From NCBI RefSeq assembly GCF_039544205.1, contig NZ_BAABLF010000008.1:124001-188000 (forward strand): a DNA stretch of 64,000 nucleotides, read 5' to 3'. This DNA is from Ferrimonas gelatinilytica. Its GTDB lineage: Bacteria > Pseudomonadota > Gammaproteobacteria > Enterobacterales > Shewanellaceae. Below, piece by piece: positions 1 to 9,196 of the stretch. Position 1 is the stretch's first letter. Every line of letters starts with the position of its first letter. A program made the position numbers and the translations under genes. Below the pieces are notes generated by a model. It saw only the letters and a program-made list of their open reading frames with translations. It did not search any database and had not been told where the DNA came from.

Positions 1-394
1 AGGCCCAGACGGAGGGACTGACGTAGTGCACCGTGGTGATCCCCGCATCCTTGAGCGGCTTTTCGATCCTGAGATTGAAATCCGGCGCATCGATGCCGAC
101 GAATACATCTGGCTGCAGCGCCAGTATCCGGCGCACCAGCTGCCGCTTGATCGAGAGCAGCCGTGGCAAACGCCCCAACACCTCAACCAACCCCATCACC
201 GAAAGCTCCTCCATGGCGAACCAGGAGTCGAGTCCCTCCGCAATCATCAGGGGACCGCCAATCCCGACGAAGCGGGCATCCGGGTGGTGGCGTTTCAACG
301 CCTTGATCAAGCCCGCCCCGAGGATGTCGCCGGAGATCTCTCCGGCGACCAGGGCAATGGTCAAGGGACGGGTTTGCGTTTCAGAGTGAGTCAC
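1..394 (-). CDS. lpxB: Lipid-A-disaccharide synthase LpxB (N-terminal part, cut by window edge)
   Basis: Glycosyltransferase joining UDP-2,3-diacylglucosamine and lipid X into the lipid A disaccharide, at the inner face of the cytoplasmic membrane. The reverse strand reads VAGEISGDILGAGLIKALK, then GIGGPLM and VFVGIDAPDFNLRIEK, all family hallmarks. About 131 codons are present; the rest lies beyond position 1. The start is a GTG at 394-392 directly after the lpxA stop (TAAGTG). The lpxA stop is in the same frame, so no earlier start is possible. It is the last visible gene of the envelope cluster and is probably translationally coupled to lpxA. Confidence 0.93.
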   Translation of the reverse strand, partial: MTHSETQTRPLTIALVAGEISGDILGAGLIKALKRHHPDARFVGIGGPLMIAEGLDSWFAMEELSVMGLVEVLGRLPRLLSIKRQLVRRILALQPDVFVGIDAPDFNLRIEKPLKDAGITTVHYVSPSVWA

Positions 395-1165
395 TTAGCG
401 CACGATCCCGCGGCTGGAGTTCTCCACGAACTCGGCCATCTCGCCGACGTGGGGATGCTCCTTAGCCAGCTCACGGAGCTGGGGCAGCGCCTCAGCGGTG
501 GTCAGGCCGCTGCGGTAGAGCAGCTTGTACGCCTTACGGATGGCACTGATCGACTCCTTGTCGAACTGACGGCGCTTAAGGCCCTCGGTGTTGATCGCCC
601 GAGGAACCGCACTCTGCCCCGACGCCATCACGAACGGCGGCACATCCTGCAGCACCAGCGAGTATCCGGCGGTGAAGGCATGGGCACCAATATGAACAAA
701 CTGGTGCACCCCGGTCATGCCACCGAGGATCGCCCAGTCATCAACCCGCACGTGACCGGCGATGGAGGCGTTATTGGCGAGGATCACATGGCTGCCTACC
801 ACGCAGTCATGGGCGACGTGGGTGTAGGCCATGAACAGGTTGTCGGAACCGATCTTGGTTAGCCCCTGGTCCTGCACCGTCCCACGGTGCACGGTGCAAC
901 ACTCCCGAAAGACGTTGTTGTCGCCGATCTCGACCCGGGTTGGCTCCCCCTGGTATTTCTTGTCCTGACACTCCTCACCGATGGAGCAGAACTGGAACAG
1001 CTTGTTGCCCTTGCCAATTTTACAGGGGCCTTTGACCACGACGTGGGAACCGATCCAGGTATCGTCACCGATCTCGACATCGGCCCCAATGTAGGTAAAG
1101 GGCCCGACGGTTACATTTTTGCCCAGTTTGGCATCCGGGTGGATAACGGCATTGGCATCAATCAC
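395..1165 (-). CDS. lpxA: Acyl-ACP--UDP-N-acetylglucosamine O-acyltransferase LpxA
   Basis: First step of lipid A synthesis: transfer of a hydroxyacyl chain from ACP to UDP-GlcNAc in the cytosol. The 256-aa protein is a left-handed beta-helix with many hexapeptide repeats (IGADVEIG, IGSDNLF, VVGSHVILANNASIAGHV). The motif HVAHD at residues 116-120 contains the likely catalytic His119 (His125 in E. coli). The C-terminal helical part has the conserved EGLKRR and AYKLLYRSG stretches. Length is close to the usual 262 aa. It starts three bases after the fabZ stop and its TAA abuts lpxB, so it belongs to the lpxD-fabZ-lpxA-lpxB operon. Confidence 0.97.
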   Translation of the reverse strand: MIDANAVIHPDAKLGKNVTVGPFTYIGADVEIGDDTWIGSHVVVKGPCKIGKGNKLFQFCSIGEECQDKKYQGEPTRVEIGDNNVFRECCTVHRGTVQDQGLTKIGSDNLFMAYTHVAHDCVVGSHVILANNASIAGHVRVDDWAILGGMTGVHQFVHIGAHAFTAGYSLVLQDVPPFVMASGQSAVPRAINTEGLKRRQFDKESISAIRKAYKLLYRSGLTTAEALPQLRELAKEHPHVGEMAEFVENSSRGIVR

Positions 1166-1168
1166 GGG

Positions 1169-1618
1169 TTACATCTCTCGTTTGGCACACATCAAATCGG
1201 CGCTGCAGACTACTTTGCCATTCACCAGTGCACGGGCCGCATAGAAGCCGATACCCCGGCGCTCTTTCTTGAAAGTAACCTCCAGCTGCAGGCTATCACC
1301 GGGCACTACCGGCTGCTTAAAGCGGGCGTTATCGATGCCGGCAAACAGGTAGAGGCTGTCCTCCTCTTTACCGTAGCTCTTAAACGCCAGGATCGCGGAG
1401 GCCTGGGCCAGGGCTTCTAAGATCAGGACCCCAGGCATGACCGGCATGCTGGGGAAGTGACCCGGGAAAAAAGGCTCGTTGTAGGACACATTTTTCAGCG
1501 CCGTCAGGGATTCACCTGGGGTGTAATCCAGGACCCGGTCCACAAGGACGAAGGGGTGGCGGTGTGGCAGGTAATCCAGGATCTCCCGGATCTCCATGGT
1601 GTTCAGTTGCTCTGACAA
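1169..1618 (-). CDS. fabZ: 3-hydroxyacyl-[acyl-carrier-protein] dehydratase FabZ
   Basis: Dehydrates 3-hydroxyacyl-ACP in fatty acid elongation and competes with LpxA and LpxD for hydroxyacyl-ACP. The hot-dog fold shows LPHRHPFVLVDRV, then NEPFFPGHFP with catalytic His54 and PGVLILEALAQ with Glu68. The frame is open upstream, with three candidate starts. I prefer the TTG at 1618 because GAGGAA lies six bases before it and it gives 149 aa with His54/Glu68, the same numbering as E. coli. ATG 1648 (159 aa) would overlap lpxD by 8 bp but has a weak ribosome site. ATG 1597 (142 aa) has none in range. Identity is certain; the start is moderately so. Confidence 0.95.
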   Translation of the reverse strand: MSEQLNTMEIREILDYLPHRHPFVLVDRVLDYTPGESLTALKNVSYNEPFFPGHFPSMPVMPGVLILEALAQASAILAFKSYGKEEDSLYLFAGIDNARFKQPVVPGDSLQLEVTFKKERRGIGFYAARALVNGKVVCSADLMCAKREM

Positions 1619-1640
1619 GGTGGGTTCCTCAGTCAAACGA

Positions 1641-2678
1641 TCAGTCATCTTGACTGGCCTGCTCGGCCAGCTGTTTTTCCAGGGTGCGGATACGACGCGA
1701 CATCTCATCGAGCTGCCGCATCCGTACACTATTCTTGCGCCAGGCCTTGGCCTCCTGCATCGGGGCAGTCGAGGCGTAAAGCCCCTTCTCCTTGATGCTG
1801 CCGGTGACGCCAGTCATGCCGAAAATATGGGTACCATCGGTAATGTTGAGATGGCCAGCGATGGCGCTGTTGCCGCCAATAATGCAGTACTTACCGATCG
1901 TCGTGCTGCCCGCCACCACGGTGGCACCGGCGATGGCGGTGTGGGCACCGATCACGTCGTTGTGGGCAATCTGTACCAGGTTATCCAGGATCACGCCCTC
2001 TTCGATCAGGGTGTCATCCAGGGCACCGCGGTCGATACAGGTGTTGGCACCGATCTCCACGTTATCGCCGATCTGGACCGAACCTGTCTGGGGGATCTTG
2101 ACCCACTGGCCACGATCATTGGCGTAACCAAAGCCATCGGAGCCGATCACCGCGCCGGAGTGGACAATGCAGTCCTGGCCAAGGAAGACACCGTGGTAGA
2201 GGGTCACATTGGCCCACAGGCGGGTTCGGTTGCCGACTTGGGCGCCAAGACCCACCACACAGCCGGCCCCCACCTGAACCTCGTCACCGAGCACGGCGCC
2301 CGCCTCGATCACCGCATTAGCACCGATGCTGACGTCACGGCCCAGCTGGGCGCTCTCGTGGATCACCGCACTGGGGTGGATCCCCTCAGCAGCGGCCGGG
2401 GTGGTATCCAGTAGCTGTGCAACCCGGGCAAAGCCCAGGTAGGGGTTGGTCATCACCAGGGCATTGCCACTGAAGCCGTCCAGGTCCGCGTCGGAGAGGA
2501 TCACGGCACCCGCGCCGGTCTCCGCGAGCTGGTGCCGATATTTGCTGTTGGCCAAGAAGGCGATCTGGTGACTTTTCGCTTGCTCTAACGTAGCGACACC
2601 CTCAATGAGGGTGTCGCCATTGCCCTGCAAGCGAGCGTCCAGAGTGTCCGCCAACTGCGCCAGGGTCATCATGCTCAT
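1641..2678 (-). CDS. lpxD: UDP-3-O-(3-hydroxyacyl)glucosamine N-acyltransferase LpxD
   Basis: Third step of lipid A synthesis: adds the N-linked hydroxyacyl chain to UDP-3-O-acylglucosamine. The 345-aa protein has an N-terminal uridine-binding domain (residues 1-100) and a hexapeptide-repeat helix (about 105-310), including ANDRGQWVKIPQ and IDRGALDDT. It ends in a charged helix (RRIRTLEKQL). VQIAH places catalytic His239 at exactly the E. coli number when the ATG at 2678 is used, which supports this start. It lies four bases downstream of skp and is followed by fabZ. Confidence 0.97.
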   Translation of the reverse strand: MSMMTLAQLADTLDARLQGNGDTLIEGVATLEQAKSHQIAFLANSKYRHQLAETGAGAVILSDADLDGFSGNALVMTNPYLGFARVAQLLDTTPAAAEGIHPSAVIHESAQLGRDVSIGANAVIEAGAVLGDEVQVGAGCVVGLGAQVGNRTRLWANVTLYHGVFLGQDCIVHSGAVIGSDGFGYANDRGQWVKIPQTGSVQIGDNVEIGANTCIDRGALDDTLIEEGVILDNLVQIAHNDVIGAHTAIAGATVVAGSTTIGKYCIIGGNSAIAGHLNITDGTHIFGMTGVTGSIKEKGLYASTAPMQEAKAWRKNSVRMRQLDEMSRRIRTLEKQLAEQASQDD

Positions 2679-2681
2679 GGA

Positions 2682-3185
2682 TTAGTTGCCTTTGGATACT
2701 TTCTCAAGAACCTTCTCGGAGATGTTGTCCTCGTCCTTGGCGAAAACCACAGCACGGGCTTCTAGGACGATATCGTAACCACCCTCTTGGGCCACCGCGT
2801 TGATGGCCTTCTGAACAGAGGCAACGATCTTGTTCATCTCTTCGCTTTCACGTTTCTGGGTGTCTTCCTGCAGGGCCTGGCCCTTCAGCTGCAGATCCGC
2901 CTGCAGGGACTGGCCTTTGCGCTCCAGCTCGGTTTTCTGGGCGTCGTTCATCAGCGCCCCATCCTTCTGCATCTTCTGCGCCAGTTCCTGCAGGTCTGCC
3001 TGCAGTTTCTGAACCTCAGCAATGCGCTCGCCAAATTCAGACTCCAGGCGCTGCCCTACCGCTTCGCGATCCGGGTGCTGGGCCATGATGGCCTGGGTAT
3101 TTACCACGGCAATCTTCTGGGCAGCCTGGGCTGCGGGTACCAGGGTGGCCAGTAATAATGCCGCTGTCGCGATTACTTTTTTCAA
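2682..3185 (-). CDS. skp: Periplasmic chaperone Skp (OmpH family)
   Basis: Periplasmic trimeric chaperone that holds unfolded outer-membrane proteins on their way to BamA. From the TTG at 3185 the protein is 167 aa. It begins with a typical signal peptide (basic MKK, hydrophobic core, cleavage after AQA at residue 21), then the strand QKIAVVNTQAI, and residues 45-125 form a long Gln/Lys-rich coiled coil. AGGAG lies eight bases before this TTG. An in-frame ATG at 3233 overlaps the bamA stop as ATGA and could couple translation. It would add 16 residues before the signal peptide, which is unusual. Sits between bamA and lpxD as in most gammaproteobacteria. Confidence 0.9.
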   Translation of the reverse strand: MKKVIATAALLLATLVPAAQAAQKIAVVNTQAIMAQHPDREAVGQRLESEFGERIAEVQKLQADLQELAQKMQKDGALMNDAQKTELERKGQSLQADLQLKGQALQEDTQKRESEEMNKIVASVQKAINAVAQEGGYDIVLEARAVVFAKDEDNISEKVLEKVSKGN

Positions 3186-3232
3186 GGTCTTGCTCCTATG
3201 CAATGTGATCTTGTGACGGCTCGTTGCCTTCA

Positions 3233-5734
3233 TCAGAAGGTACGGCCAATGTTAAAGCTGAAGACTTCGGTTCGATCCCCTTCGTACTCCTTGAAGGGTT
3301 GGGCCAGGCTGAACACCATGGGACCCATCGGCGAAATCCACTGGACCGATATGCCGTAAGAGGCACGGATCCGGCCCGGATCCGAGTAGTCCTGCAGCTT
3401 ATCAAACTCGCTCTGCGGCAGGAACCGGTACCGGTCGTATTCAAACTCCGAGTCCCAAACGTTACCGGCATCCACGAAGAATGAGGTACGCACGGTGTTG
3501 GTGTAGGCCTCATCCAGGAAGGGGGTGGGAACCACCAGCTCGGCACTCAGGGTCGCGATGCCGTTACCCCCGATGGAGCGTCCATCGTCTACCTGGAGTC
3601 GGTCCGGGTTGCCGGGCAGATCACAGCCACCGATACCACCGGAGGGATCCGGGATACAGGGGGTGCCATCGCCGCTGAGGTAGAAGGCACGAGGGCCGAC
3701 GGAGTTGGTACGGAAGCCCCGCAGGATGGTGGAACCACCGGCGTAGAAGTTCTCCCAGAACGGCATGATCTGATCATGCTCAACCCCGCCGTTGTCGTAA
3801 GTACCATAGCCGTTACCGTAACCCAGGCGGCCTCGGGTCAGGAACACCCAGCGGTGATTGCGGCTCAGGGGCACGTAGAAGCTGGTGTCAAAGTTCACCT
3901 TGAAGTACTTGTTGTCACTGCCCGGCACCGTCATCTTGCCGCTCAGTCGCTGGTTGTTACCGGCGGTGGGGAACATGCCCCGGTTCAGGGTGCTTCGACT
4001 CCAGTTGGCGTTGACTTCGAAATTGTCGAAGCCCAGCGTTGAGGTCGGGTCATTCACATCGGCGTAGATGTTGTAGAACTTAAGCACCTGCTGGTAAGGC
4101 GAGACTTCCGACAGTTCGTTGTGGCGATAGGCCACACCGATCCCGAGACGGTTGTACTCGTTCAGCGGCCAGGAGAGGTCAAAAGCCACACCGTAGGAGT
4201 CGTTCTTATAGGACTCTAGGTAGTAACGATCCGCATCAAACGCCGACCAGTAGATGCTCCCGCCGGCACTGACCCCGTGCTTGGTAAAGTAGGGATCGTG
4301 ATAGCTGAGGTTTACGTTTTTGGAGTAGGCGTTGGTGTTGACGTTGATGCCCACATTGTTGCCGCTACCGAGGAAGTTAGACTGGGACAAACCCAGCTGC
4401 AGACTCAGCTTACTCTCGGTGCCGTAGCCGACGCCGAAGGTAAAGGAACCGGAAGGCTGCTCTTTAACCTGGTACTCCACATCCACCAGGTCATCGGTGC
4501 CAGGAACCGGCGTGGTGGTCGACTCTACGGTTTCGAAAAAGCCCAGTCGGTTGAGGCGCTCCTTGGAGAGCTCCACGTTGCGGCTATTGAGCCAGGTGCC
4601 CTCCATCTGGCGCATCTCACGGCGCAACACCTCATCCTTGGTGACCTGGTTACCGGAGAAATCGACCTTGCGCACGTAGATCCGCTTGCCGGGATCGACG
4701 TTGATATTGAGGACGACCTCATTGGTTTCGTCATCGATGTCCGGGTAGGTGTTAACCGTCGGGTAGGCGTAACCAAAGCGCCCCAGGAACTTGCTGATCA
4801 ACTCTTCGGTAAAAGTGACCTCGGCGCCGTTATAGACACTGCCCTCTTTGAGGGGCACCAGGCTCTCCAGCAGTTCCCGCTTATCCAGAAGATCGCCGGT
4901 GAGGTTGACCGCCTTGACGGTGTACTTTTCCCCCTCGTCGATATTGACGGTGACGTAGATCCCCTCTTTGTCCGGAGTCATCGCCACCTGCGTGGAGTCC
5001 ACCCGGAAGCGGATGTAACCTCGGTCCTGGTAGTAGGAGGTCAGCTTTTCCAGATCCCCTTCCAGGGTCTGCTTCTGATAGCGGCGATCGCCGAAGAAGT
5101 CCCACCAGGCCTTGTAATCTTTCAGTTCGAAACGGCCAATCAGCTCATCGTCAGGGAACACAGTGTTACCGACCACGTTGAGCTGATGGATCTCGGCGGC
5201 ATCGCCCTCTTTGAAGTTAAACTCCACCTCGACGCGGTTGCGGGGCAGGCTGACGATCTTGGCCTCTACCGTGGCGTTGTACTTACCGACGCCATAGTAG
5301 AAATCCTGCAGTCCCTTCTCGATCTCCGTCAGGATGGTGCGATCCAGGGGCTCACCCACCTTGACGCCCGAGCTGTCGAGACTCTCCTGCAACTGCTCAT
5401 CTTTGATGTCTTTATTGCCCTCCAGCACGATGCTGGAGATGGTCGGGCGCTCGCGCACCCGCACCAAAAGGGTGTTGCCGTCACGCATCACCTCGATATC
5501 GTCGAAATTGGCACTGCGATACAGTGACTTGATCGCTCGTTGCAGGGTAACGGCATCCAACTCGTCCCCCACTTTGACCGGCAGGTTAAGTAGCGCAGCC
5601 CCCAAGGCAACACGCTGTAATCCCTCAACTTTTATATCTTCTACTACAAAAGGCTCGAAGCCTGCCGCCTGGCTTACCCCTGAAAAGGTCGCCCCGACAA
5701 GCAGCATCGACGCCATGATTTTATTTATTCTCAT
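3233..5734 (-). CDS. bamA: Outer membrane protein assembly factor BamA
   Basis: Essential Omp85 core of the BAM complex that folds and inserts beta-barrel proteins into the outer membrane. The 833-aa precursor has a signal peptide (residues 1-23, ending VSQA) and five POTRA domains to about residue 425; the first begins FVVEDIKVEGLQRV. A 16-strand barrel follows and ends in a terminal phenylalanine (FNIGRTF). ILRGFRTNSVGP carries the conserved RGF of extracellular loop 6. It is slightly longer than the 810-aa E. coli protein. A Gly/Pro-rich loop segment near residues 680-715 contains two cysteines (GTPCIPD and GGCDLPG) that may form a disulfide. Flanked by rseP and skp, the standard order. 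Confidence 0.97.
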   Translation of the reverse strand: MRINKIMASMLLVGATFSGVSQAAGFEPFVVEDIKVEGLQRVALGAALLNLPVKVGDELDAVTLQRAIKSLYRSANFDDIEVMRDGNTLLVRVRERPTISSIVLEGNKDIKDEQLQESLDSSGVKVGEPLDRTILTEIEKGLQDFYYGVGKYNATVEAKIVSLPRNRVEVEFNFKEGDAAEIHQLNVVGNTVFPDDELIGRFELKDYKAWWDFFGDRRYQKQTLEGDLEKLTSYYQDRGYIRFRVDSTQVAMTPDKEGIYVTVNIDEGEKYTVKAVNLTGDLLDKRELLESLVPLKEGSVYNGAEVTFTEELISKFLGRFGYAYPTVNTYPDIDDETNEVVLNINVDPGKRIYVRKVDFSGNQVTKDEVLRREMRQMEGTWLNSRNVELSKERLNRLGFFETVESTTTPVPGTDDLVDVEYQVKEQPSGSFTFGVGYGTESKLSLQLGLSQSNFLGSGNNVGINVNTNAYSKNVNLSYHDPYFTKHGVSAGGSIYWSAFDADRYYLESYKNDSYGVAFDLSWPLNEYNRLGIGVAYRHNELSEVSPYQQVLKFYNIYADVNDPTSTLGFDNFEVNANWSRSTLNRGMFPTAGNNQRLSGKMTVPGSDNKYFKVNFDTSFYVPLSRNHRWVFLTRGRLGYGNGYGTYDNGGVEHDQIMPFWENFYAGGSTILRGFRTNSVGPRAFYLSGDGTPCIPDPSGGIGGCDLPGNPDRLQVDDGRSIGGNGIATLSAELVVPTPFLDEAYTNTVRTSFFVDAGNVWDSEFEYDRYRFLPQSEFDKLQDYSDPGRIRASYGISVQWISPMGPMVFSLAQPFKEYEGDRTEVFSFNIGRTF

Positions 5735-5765
5735 AGACGCGATTTCTTGTTATTCCCTGAAGTCC

Positions 5766-7109
5766 CTACAGTCGGGCAACATCGTTGACAATGGCGATGG
5801 ACATCAACAACAGAAGCAGCGCCGAGCCGATCCGAAAACCAACTTCCTGTGCCTTCTCAGGCACCGGTTTGCCGGTGAAAAGTTCAATAAAGTAATAAAG
5901 TAAGTGACCGCCATCAAGCACGGGCAGCGGAAACAGGTTAATGATGCCCAGGTTCACACTCAGCATCGCGAGAAAACCGAGGAAGTAGACCAGTCCAACA
6001 CCGGCGCTAGCACCTGCCCCCTGGGCGATGGCGATCGGCCCCCCGAGGTTTTTCACCGACAGGTCGCCGGTCAGCAGCTTGCCGAAGGTGCCGAGCGTCA
6101 GGGTGGTCAGTTCCCAGGTTCGCCCCGCGGCCTGACTCATCGCTGCGAACGGGCCGAAACGCTGGTCTACCAGGTACGCCGGCGGCCAGGCCGCCTGCAG
6201 CGGGGCCACGCCGATCCGACCGAGCCGCTCCCCCTGCTCCAGCACCGCAACCGGTGTCACCACCGTGCGTTGCGTCGCACCGTTGCGTTCGACCTCAAAC
6301 ACCAGAGCTTGTTCCGGAGAGGCGGCAATAAGCTCTGCAAGGTCTTCCCAGTTAACAGGTTTTCCGTCGATATGGGTGACCACGTCACCCTCTCGCAAGC
6401 CGGCAGCGTAAGCCGCGCCCGCCTCATCGACCATGGCCAGCTCGGTGGTGATCTCCGGGCGCCACAGGGTCAGACCCAGGCTATCCGGCAGCGAGTGACG
6501 CTCGGGATCGAAGGCCCAGTCTCGGGTATTGAGGATCCGTTGGCGGTTGACGCCCTGTTCATCCAGCGTCAGCGGAATGCTGTCCTCTCCGATGTAGGCC
6601 GCCAGGGCAAGATTCAGGGTTTCCCAGTCCTGCACCGCATTGTCGCCGACTGCGGTGATGATGCTGTGCTCGGAAACACCGGCCTGGGCCGCGATGGATT
6701 GCTCAGGCGGCGTCGCCATCACTGGCTTGACCGAGGGCACTCCGACCATGAACATGGCGTAGAGCAGGATCAGGGCGAGGGCAAAGTTGGCCAGAGGCCC
6801 CGCCGCGACCACGGCGATGCGCTGCATGACCGGCTTGCGATCAAAGGCTTGAGACTCCATGCCGGGGGGCAGATCATCCACCCGACCATCCAGCATCTTG
6901 ACGTAGCCTCCCAGGGGGATCGCCGCCACCACGTACTCAGTACCATCGGTACCCACACGCCGCCAGATCGGCTGGCCGAAACCGATGGAGAAACGTTCCA
7001 CCTTGACCCCACAGCGGCGGGCCACCCAGAAGTGGCCAAACTCGTGCACTGTGACCAGAAGGCCAAGGGCAACGATGAAGGCACCGAGGTTCCACAAAAA
7101 TTCCAGCAT
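5766..7109 (-). CDS. rseP: Sigma-E regulator site-2 protease RseP
   Basis: Inner-membrane zinc metalloprotease that cuts anti-sigma factor RseA after DegS, releasing sigma-E during envelope stress. With the ATG at 7109 the protein is 447 aa and HEFGH falls at residues 22-26, the E. coli numbering. Two central PDZ domains follow (GLREGDVVTHIDGKPV in the second), then a C-terminal NLFPLPVLDGGHL motif in the last membrane segments. The start overlaps the dxr stop as ATGA, so the two are probably translationally coupled; an upstream in-frame start (7130) is less likely. It precedes bamA, whose product helps set the stress signal. Confidence 0.96.
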   Translation of the reverse strand: MLEFLWNLGAFIVALGLLVTVHEFGHFWVARRCGVKVERFSIGFGQPIWRRVGTDGTEYVVAAIPLGGYVKMLDGRVDDLPPGMESQAFDRKPVMQRIAVVAAGPLANFALALILLYAMFMVGVPSVKPVMATPPEQSIAAQAGVSEHSIITAVGDNAVQDWETLNLALAAYIGEDSIPLTLDEQGVNRQRILNTRDWAFDPERHSLPDSLGLTLWRPEITTELAMVDEAGAAYAAGLREGDVVTHIDGKPVNWEDLAELIAASPEQALVFEVERNGATQRTVVTPVAVLEQGERLGRIGVAPLQAAWPPAYLVDQRFGPFAAMSQAAGRTWELTTLTLGTFGKLLTGDLSVKNLGGPIAIAQGAGASAGVGLVYFLGFLAMLSVNLGIINLFPLPVLDGGHLLYYFIELFTGKPVPEKAQEVGFRIGSALLLLLMSIAIVNDVARL

Positions 7110-8299
7110 CAGCGTCCTCGCTTCGCCCACCCGCTTGCCAGCGAACGGGCCTGGGTATCCAACTCTGCCAGACCGGCCAAATCCGTGCGGGTCGACAGAT
7201 CCGCGTGCTCCAGACAGTACCCGTTTACCCGCGCAATGTCACTAAAGCCAATCTGCTTGTCCAGAAACGCCGCCACCGCCACTTCGTTGGCGGCGTTAAG
7301 CACCGTGGTTGCTTCTTGACCATGACGGCAGGCGGAGATCGCCAGCTCCAGGCAGGGGTAACGTTGGAAATCCGGCGCTTCGAACGTCAGTTGTCCCAGC
7401 GTACAGAAATCCAGAGGCGCAACCCCGGCGCTAATACGCTCGGGATAGGACAGTGAGTGTGCGATGGGGGTGCGCATGTCCGGCTGGCCCATCTGTGCTA
7501 ACACCGAGCCATCTCGATACTGGACCATGGAGTGAATCACGCTCTGGGGGTGGATCACCACCTGGATCTGCTCGGCGGCGGCATTGAACAGCCAGCGCGC
7601 TTCGACGTACTCCAACCCCTTATTCATCATGGTGGCGGAATCCACCGAGATTTTTCGCCCCATCGACCAGTTGGGATGGGCGCAGGCCTGCTCCGGTGTG
7701 ATATCGGCAAACTGGTCCAGGGGACGGGTACGGAAAGGTCCCCCGGAACCGGTCAGCAGGAGGTGGGAAACCCCGTTGGCCGCCAGGTCGCAATGTCCAA
7801 GATTGCGCTGTATCGCTTCCGGCAGACTCTGGAAGATGGCGTTATGCTCAGAGTCCACCGGCAGCAGGGTGGCGCCACTCTCTGCCACGGCATCCATGAA
7901 CAGTCGGCCGGAAACCACCAGCGCCTCCTTGTTGGCCAGCAAGACTCGCTTGCCCAGCTTGACCGCCGCCAGCGTCGACGCCAGCCCGGCAGCGCCGACA
8001 ATGGCCGCCATCACGGTGTCCACCTCCGGCAGTGAGGCCATCGCCACCAGGGCCTCTTCACCACCATGAACCCGGGTAGGCACCCTGCCCGCCAATGCCT
8101 GGCGCAGCTGTTGTGCCGCCGCTTCATCGACCATCACTGCGTGATCCGGGCACAGTTCGAGACAGAGTTTGGCCATCGCCTCATGCTGGCGATGGGCGGT
8201 CAGCACCGCCGCCCGGTACTGTTCGGGGTGACGACGGATCACGTCGAGCGTACTGCTGCCGATGGAGCCGGTGGCTCCGAAGATCGCCACGTTATTCAT
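7109..8299 (-). CDS. dxr: 1-deoxy-D-xylulose 5-phosphate reductoisomerase Dxr (IspC)
   Basis: NADPH-dependent conversion of DXP to 2-C-methyl-D-erythritol 4-phosphate, the committed step of the non-mevalonate isoprenoid pathway. The 396-aa protein starts with the nucleotide-binding loop GATGSIGSSTLDVI. It continues through LLANKEALVVSG and LLPVDSEHNAIFQSL with metal- and substrate-binding acidic residues, then SVDSATMMNKGLEYVEA, all diagnostic. It follows cdsA by three bases and overlaps rseP by one base of ATGA. Dxr placed after cdsA, rather than before uppS as in E. coli, is the arrangement common in Vibrio and Pseudomonas. Confidence 0.97.
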   Translation of the reverse strand: MNNVAIFGATGSIGSSTLDVIRRHPEQYRAAVLTAHRQHEAMAKLCLELCPDHAVMVDEAAAQQLRQALAGRVPTRVHGGEEALVAMASLPEVDTVMAAIVGAAGLASTLAAVKLGKRVLLANKEALVVSGRLFMDAVAESGATLLPVDSEHNAIFQSLPEAIQRNLGHCDLAANGVSHLLLTGSGGPFRTRPLDQFADITPEQACAHPNWSMGRKISVDSATMMNKGLEYVEARWLFNAAAEQIQVVIHPQSVIHSMVQYRDGSVLAQMGQPDMRTPIAHSLSYPERISAGVAPLDFCTLGQLTFEAPDFQRYPCLELAISACRHGQEATTVLNAANEVAVAAFLDKQIGFSDIARVNGYCLEHADLSTRTDLAGLAELDTQARSLASGWAKRGR

Positions 8300-8302
8300 G
8301 GC

Positions 8303-9163
8303 TTACAATCCGAAAATCAGATAAAGGAAGGCAAACACCGGCATCGCCGAGGTCACGCTGTCGATGCGATCCAGGACGCCCCCGTGACCCGGCAACAGGC
8401 GCCCGCTGTCCTTGATGTTGGCGGCGCGCTTGAACATGCTTTCTGCCAGATCCCCCAGAGCGGAGGCGAAAGCTGTCACCATACCAAGTATCAGCGCTTC
8501 CACGAGTGTCAGGGCGTCGATCAACTGCCAGCCGATGACACTCAGTACGGCGCAAACCGCCATGCCACCGACCAGACCCTCCCGGGTTTTACCGGGGCTG
8601 ACTTTGGGGATCAGCTTATTTTTCCCGATCGACTTACCCACAAAATAGGCCCCGGTATCGGCCCCCCAAACCAGCAACAGCACGGCCATCACCAACCAGG
8701 CGCCATCAACATTACCGGTCAGGCTCGCGGGCATCCCTTTCAAGGCGATCAGGGCGGCAAAACAGGGCAGCAGCGTCAGTTGTCCAAAGATCGACTTGGC
8801 CACCGGGTTGTCGTACCAGGCACGGCTACTTTCGGGAAAAGTGAGTACCAGCATCAGTGCCAATAACCACCAGATCACACCGGCTACCAGCAGTCCGTAC
8901 AGCAGGGGGTGTAGCTGCTCCCCGACCCAGACATAATCCGAGGGTACCAGCAGCAAGATCGCGGTCAGCAATACCGCGACGGCAGCCCCGTAGGCAAGCT
9001 TGGCGCCGGCACTGCCTGGCAACACCAAGGCCCCCCACTCCCGTCCAGCCAACACGATGACCGCGGCAACGGCGATGGCAAACGCCCAAAGAGGCAGCAT
9101 GAAAATTCCGGCCAACGCCAGGGGTAACAGCAAAAGAGCGGTCAAAATACGTTGCTTAAGCAA
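8303..9163 (-). CDS. cdsA: Phosphatidate cytidylyltransferase CdsA
   Basis: Integral inner-membrane enzyme making CDP-diacylglycerol from phosphatidate and CTP, the entry to all phospholipids. The 286-aa protein is almost entirely hydrophobic with about eight membrane segments. It ends with the family signature: ADTGAYFVGKSIGKNKL, SPGKTREG, then SMFKRAANIKDSGRLLPGHGG with the conserved LDRIDS. The start ATG at 9163 opens with MLKQRILTALLLLPLALAG. It lies in the uppS-cdsA-dxr run of minus-strand genes. Confidence 0.96.
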   Translation of the reverse strand: MLKQRILTALLLLPLALAGIFMLPLWAFAIAVAAVIVLAGREWGALVLPGSAGAKLAYGAAVAVLLTAILLLVPSDYVWVGEQLHPLLYGLLVAGVIWWLLALMLVLTFPESSRAWYDNPVAKSIFGQLTLLPCFAALIALKGMPASLTGNVDGAWLVMAVLLLVWGADTGAYFVGKSIGKNKLIPKVSPGKTREGLVGGMAVCAVLSVIGWQLIDALTLVEALILGMVTAFASALGDLAESMFKRAANIKDSGRLLPGHGGVLDRIDSVTSAMPVFAFLYLIFGL

Positions 9164-9196
9164 ACAAACCTCGTTCTATCAATTGTTGATTGGGCG

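Noticed and set aside
4277..5527. Long plus-strand frame (416 codons) opposite bamA
   Set aside because: It mirrors the conserved bamA codons, has no ribosome site or recognisable domain, and is a typical antisense shadow in GC-rich DNA.
5904..7319. Plus-strand frame of 471 codons opposite rseP and dxr
   Set aside because: His/Gln/Arg-rich composition is the reverse reading of membrane-protein codons; no motif.
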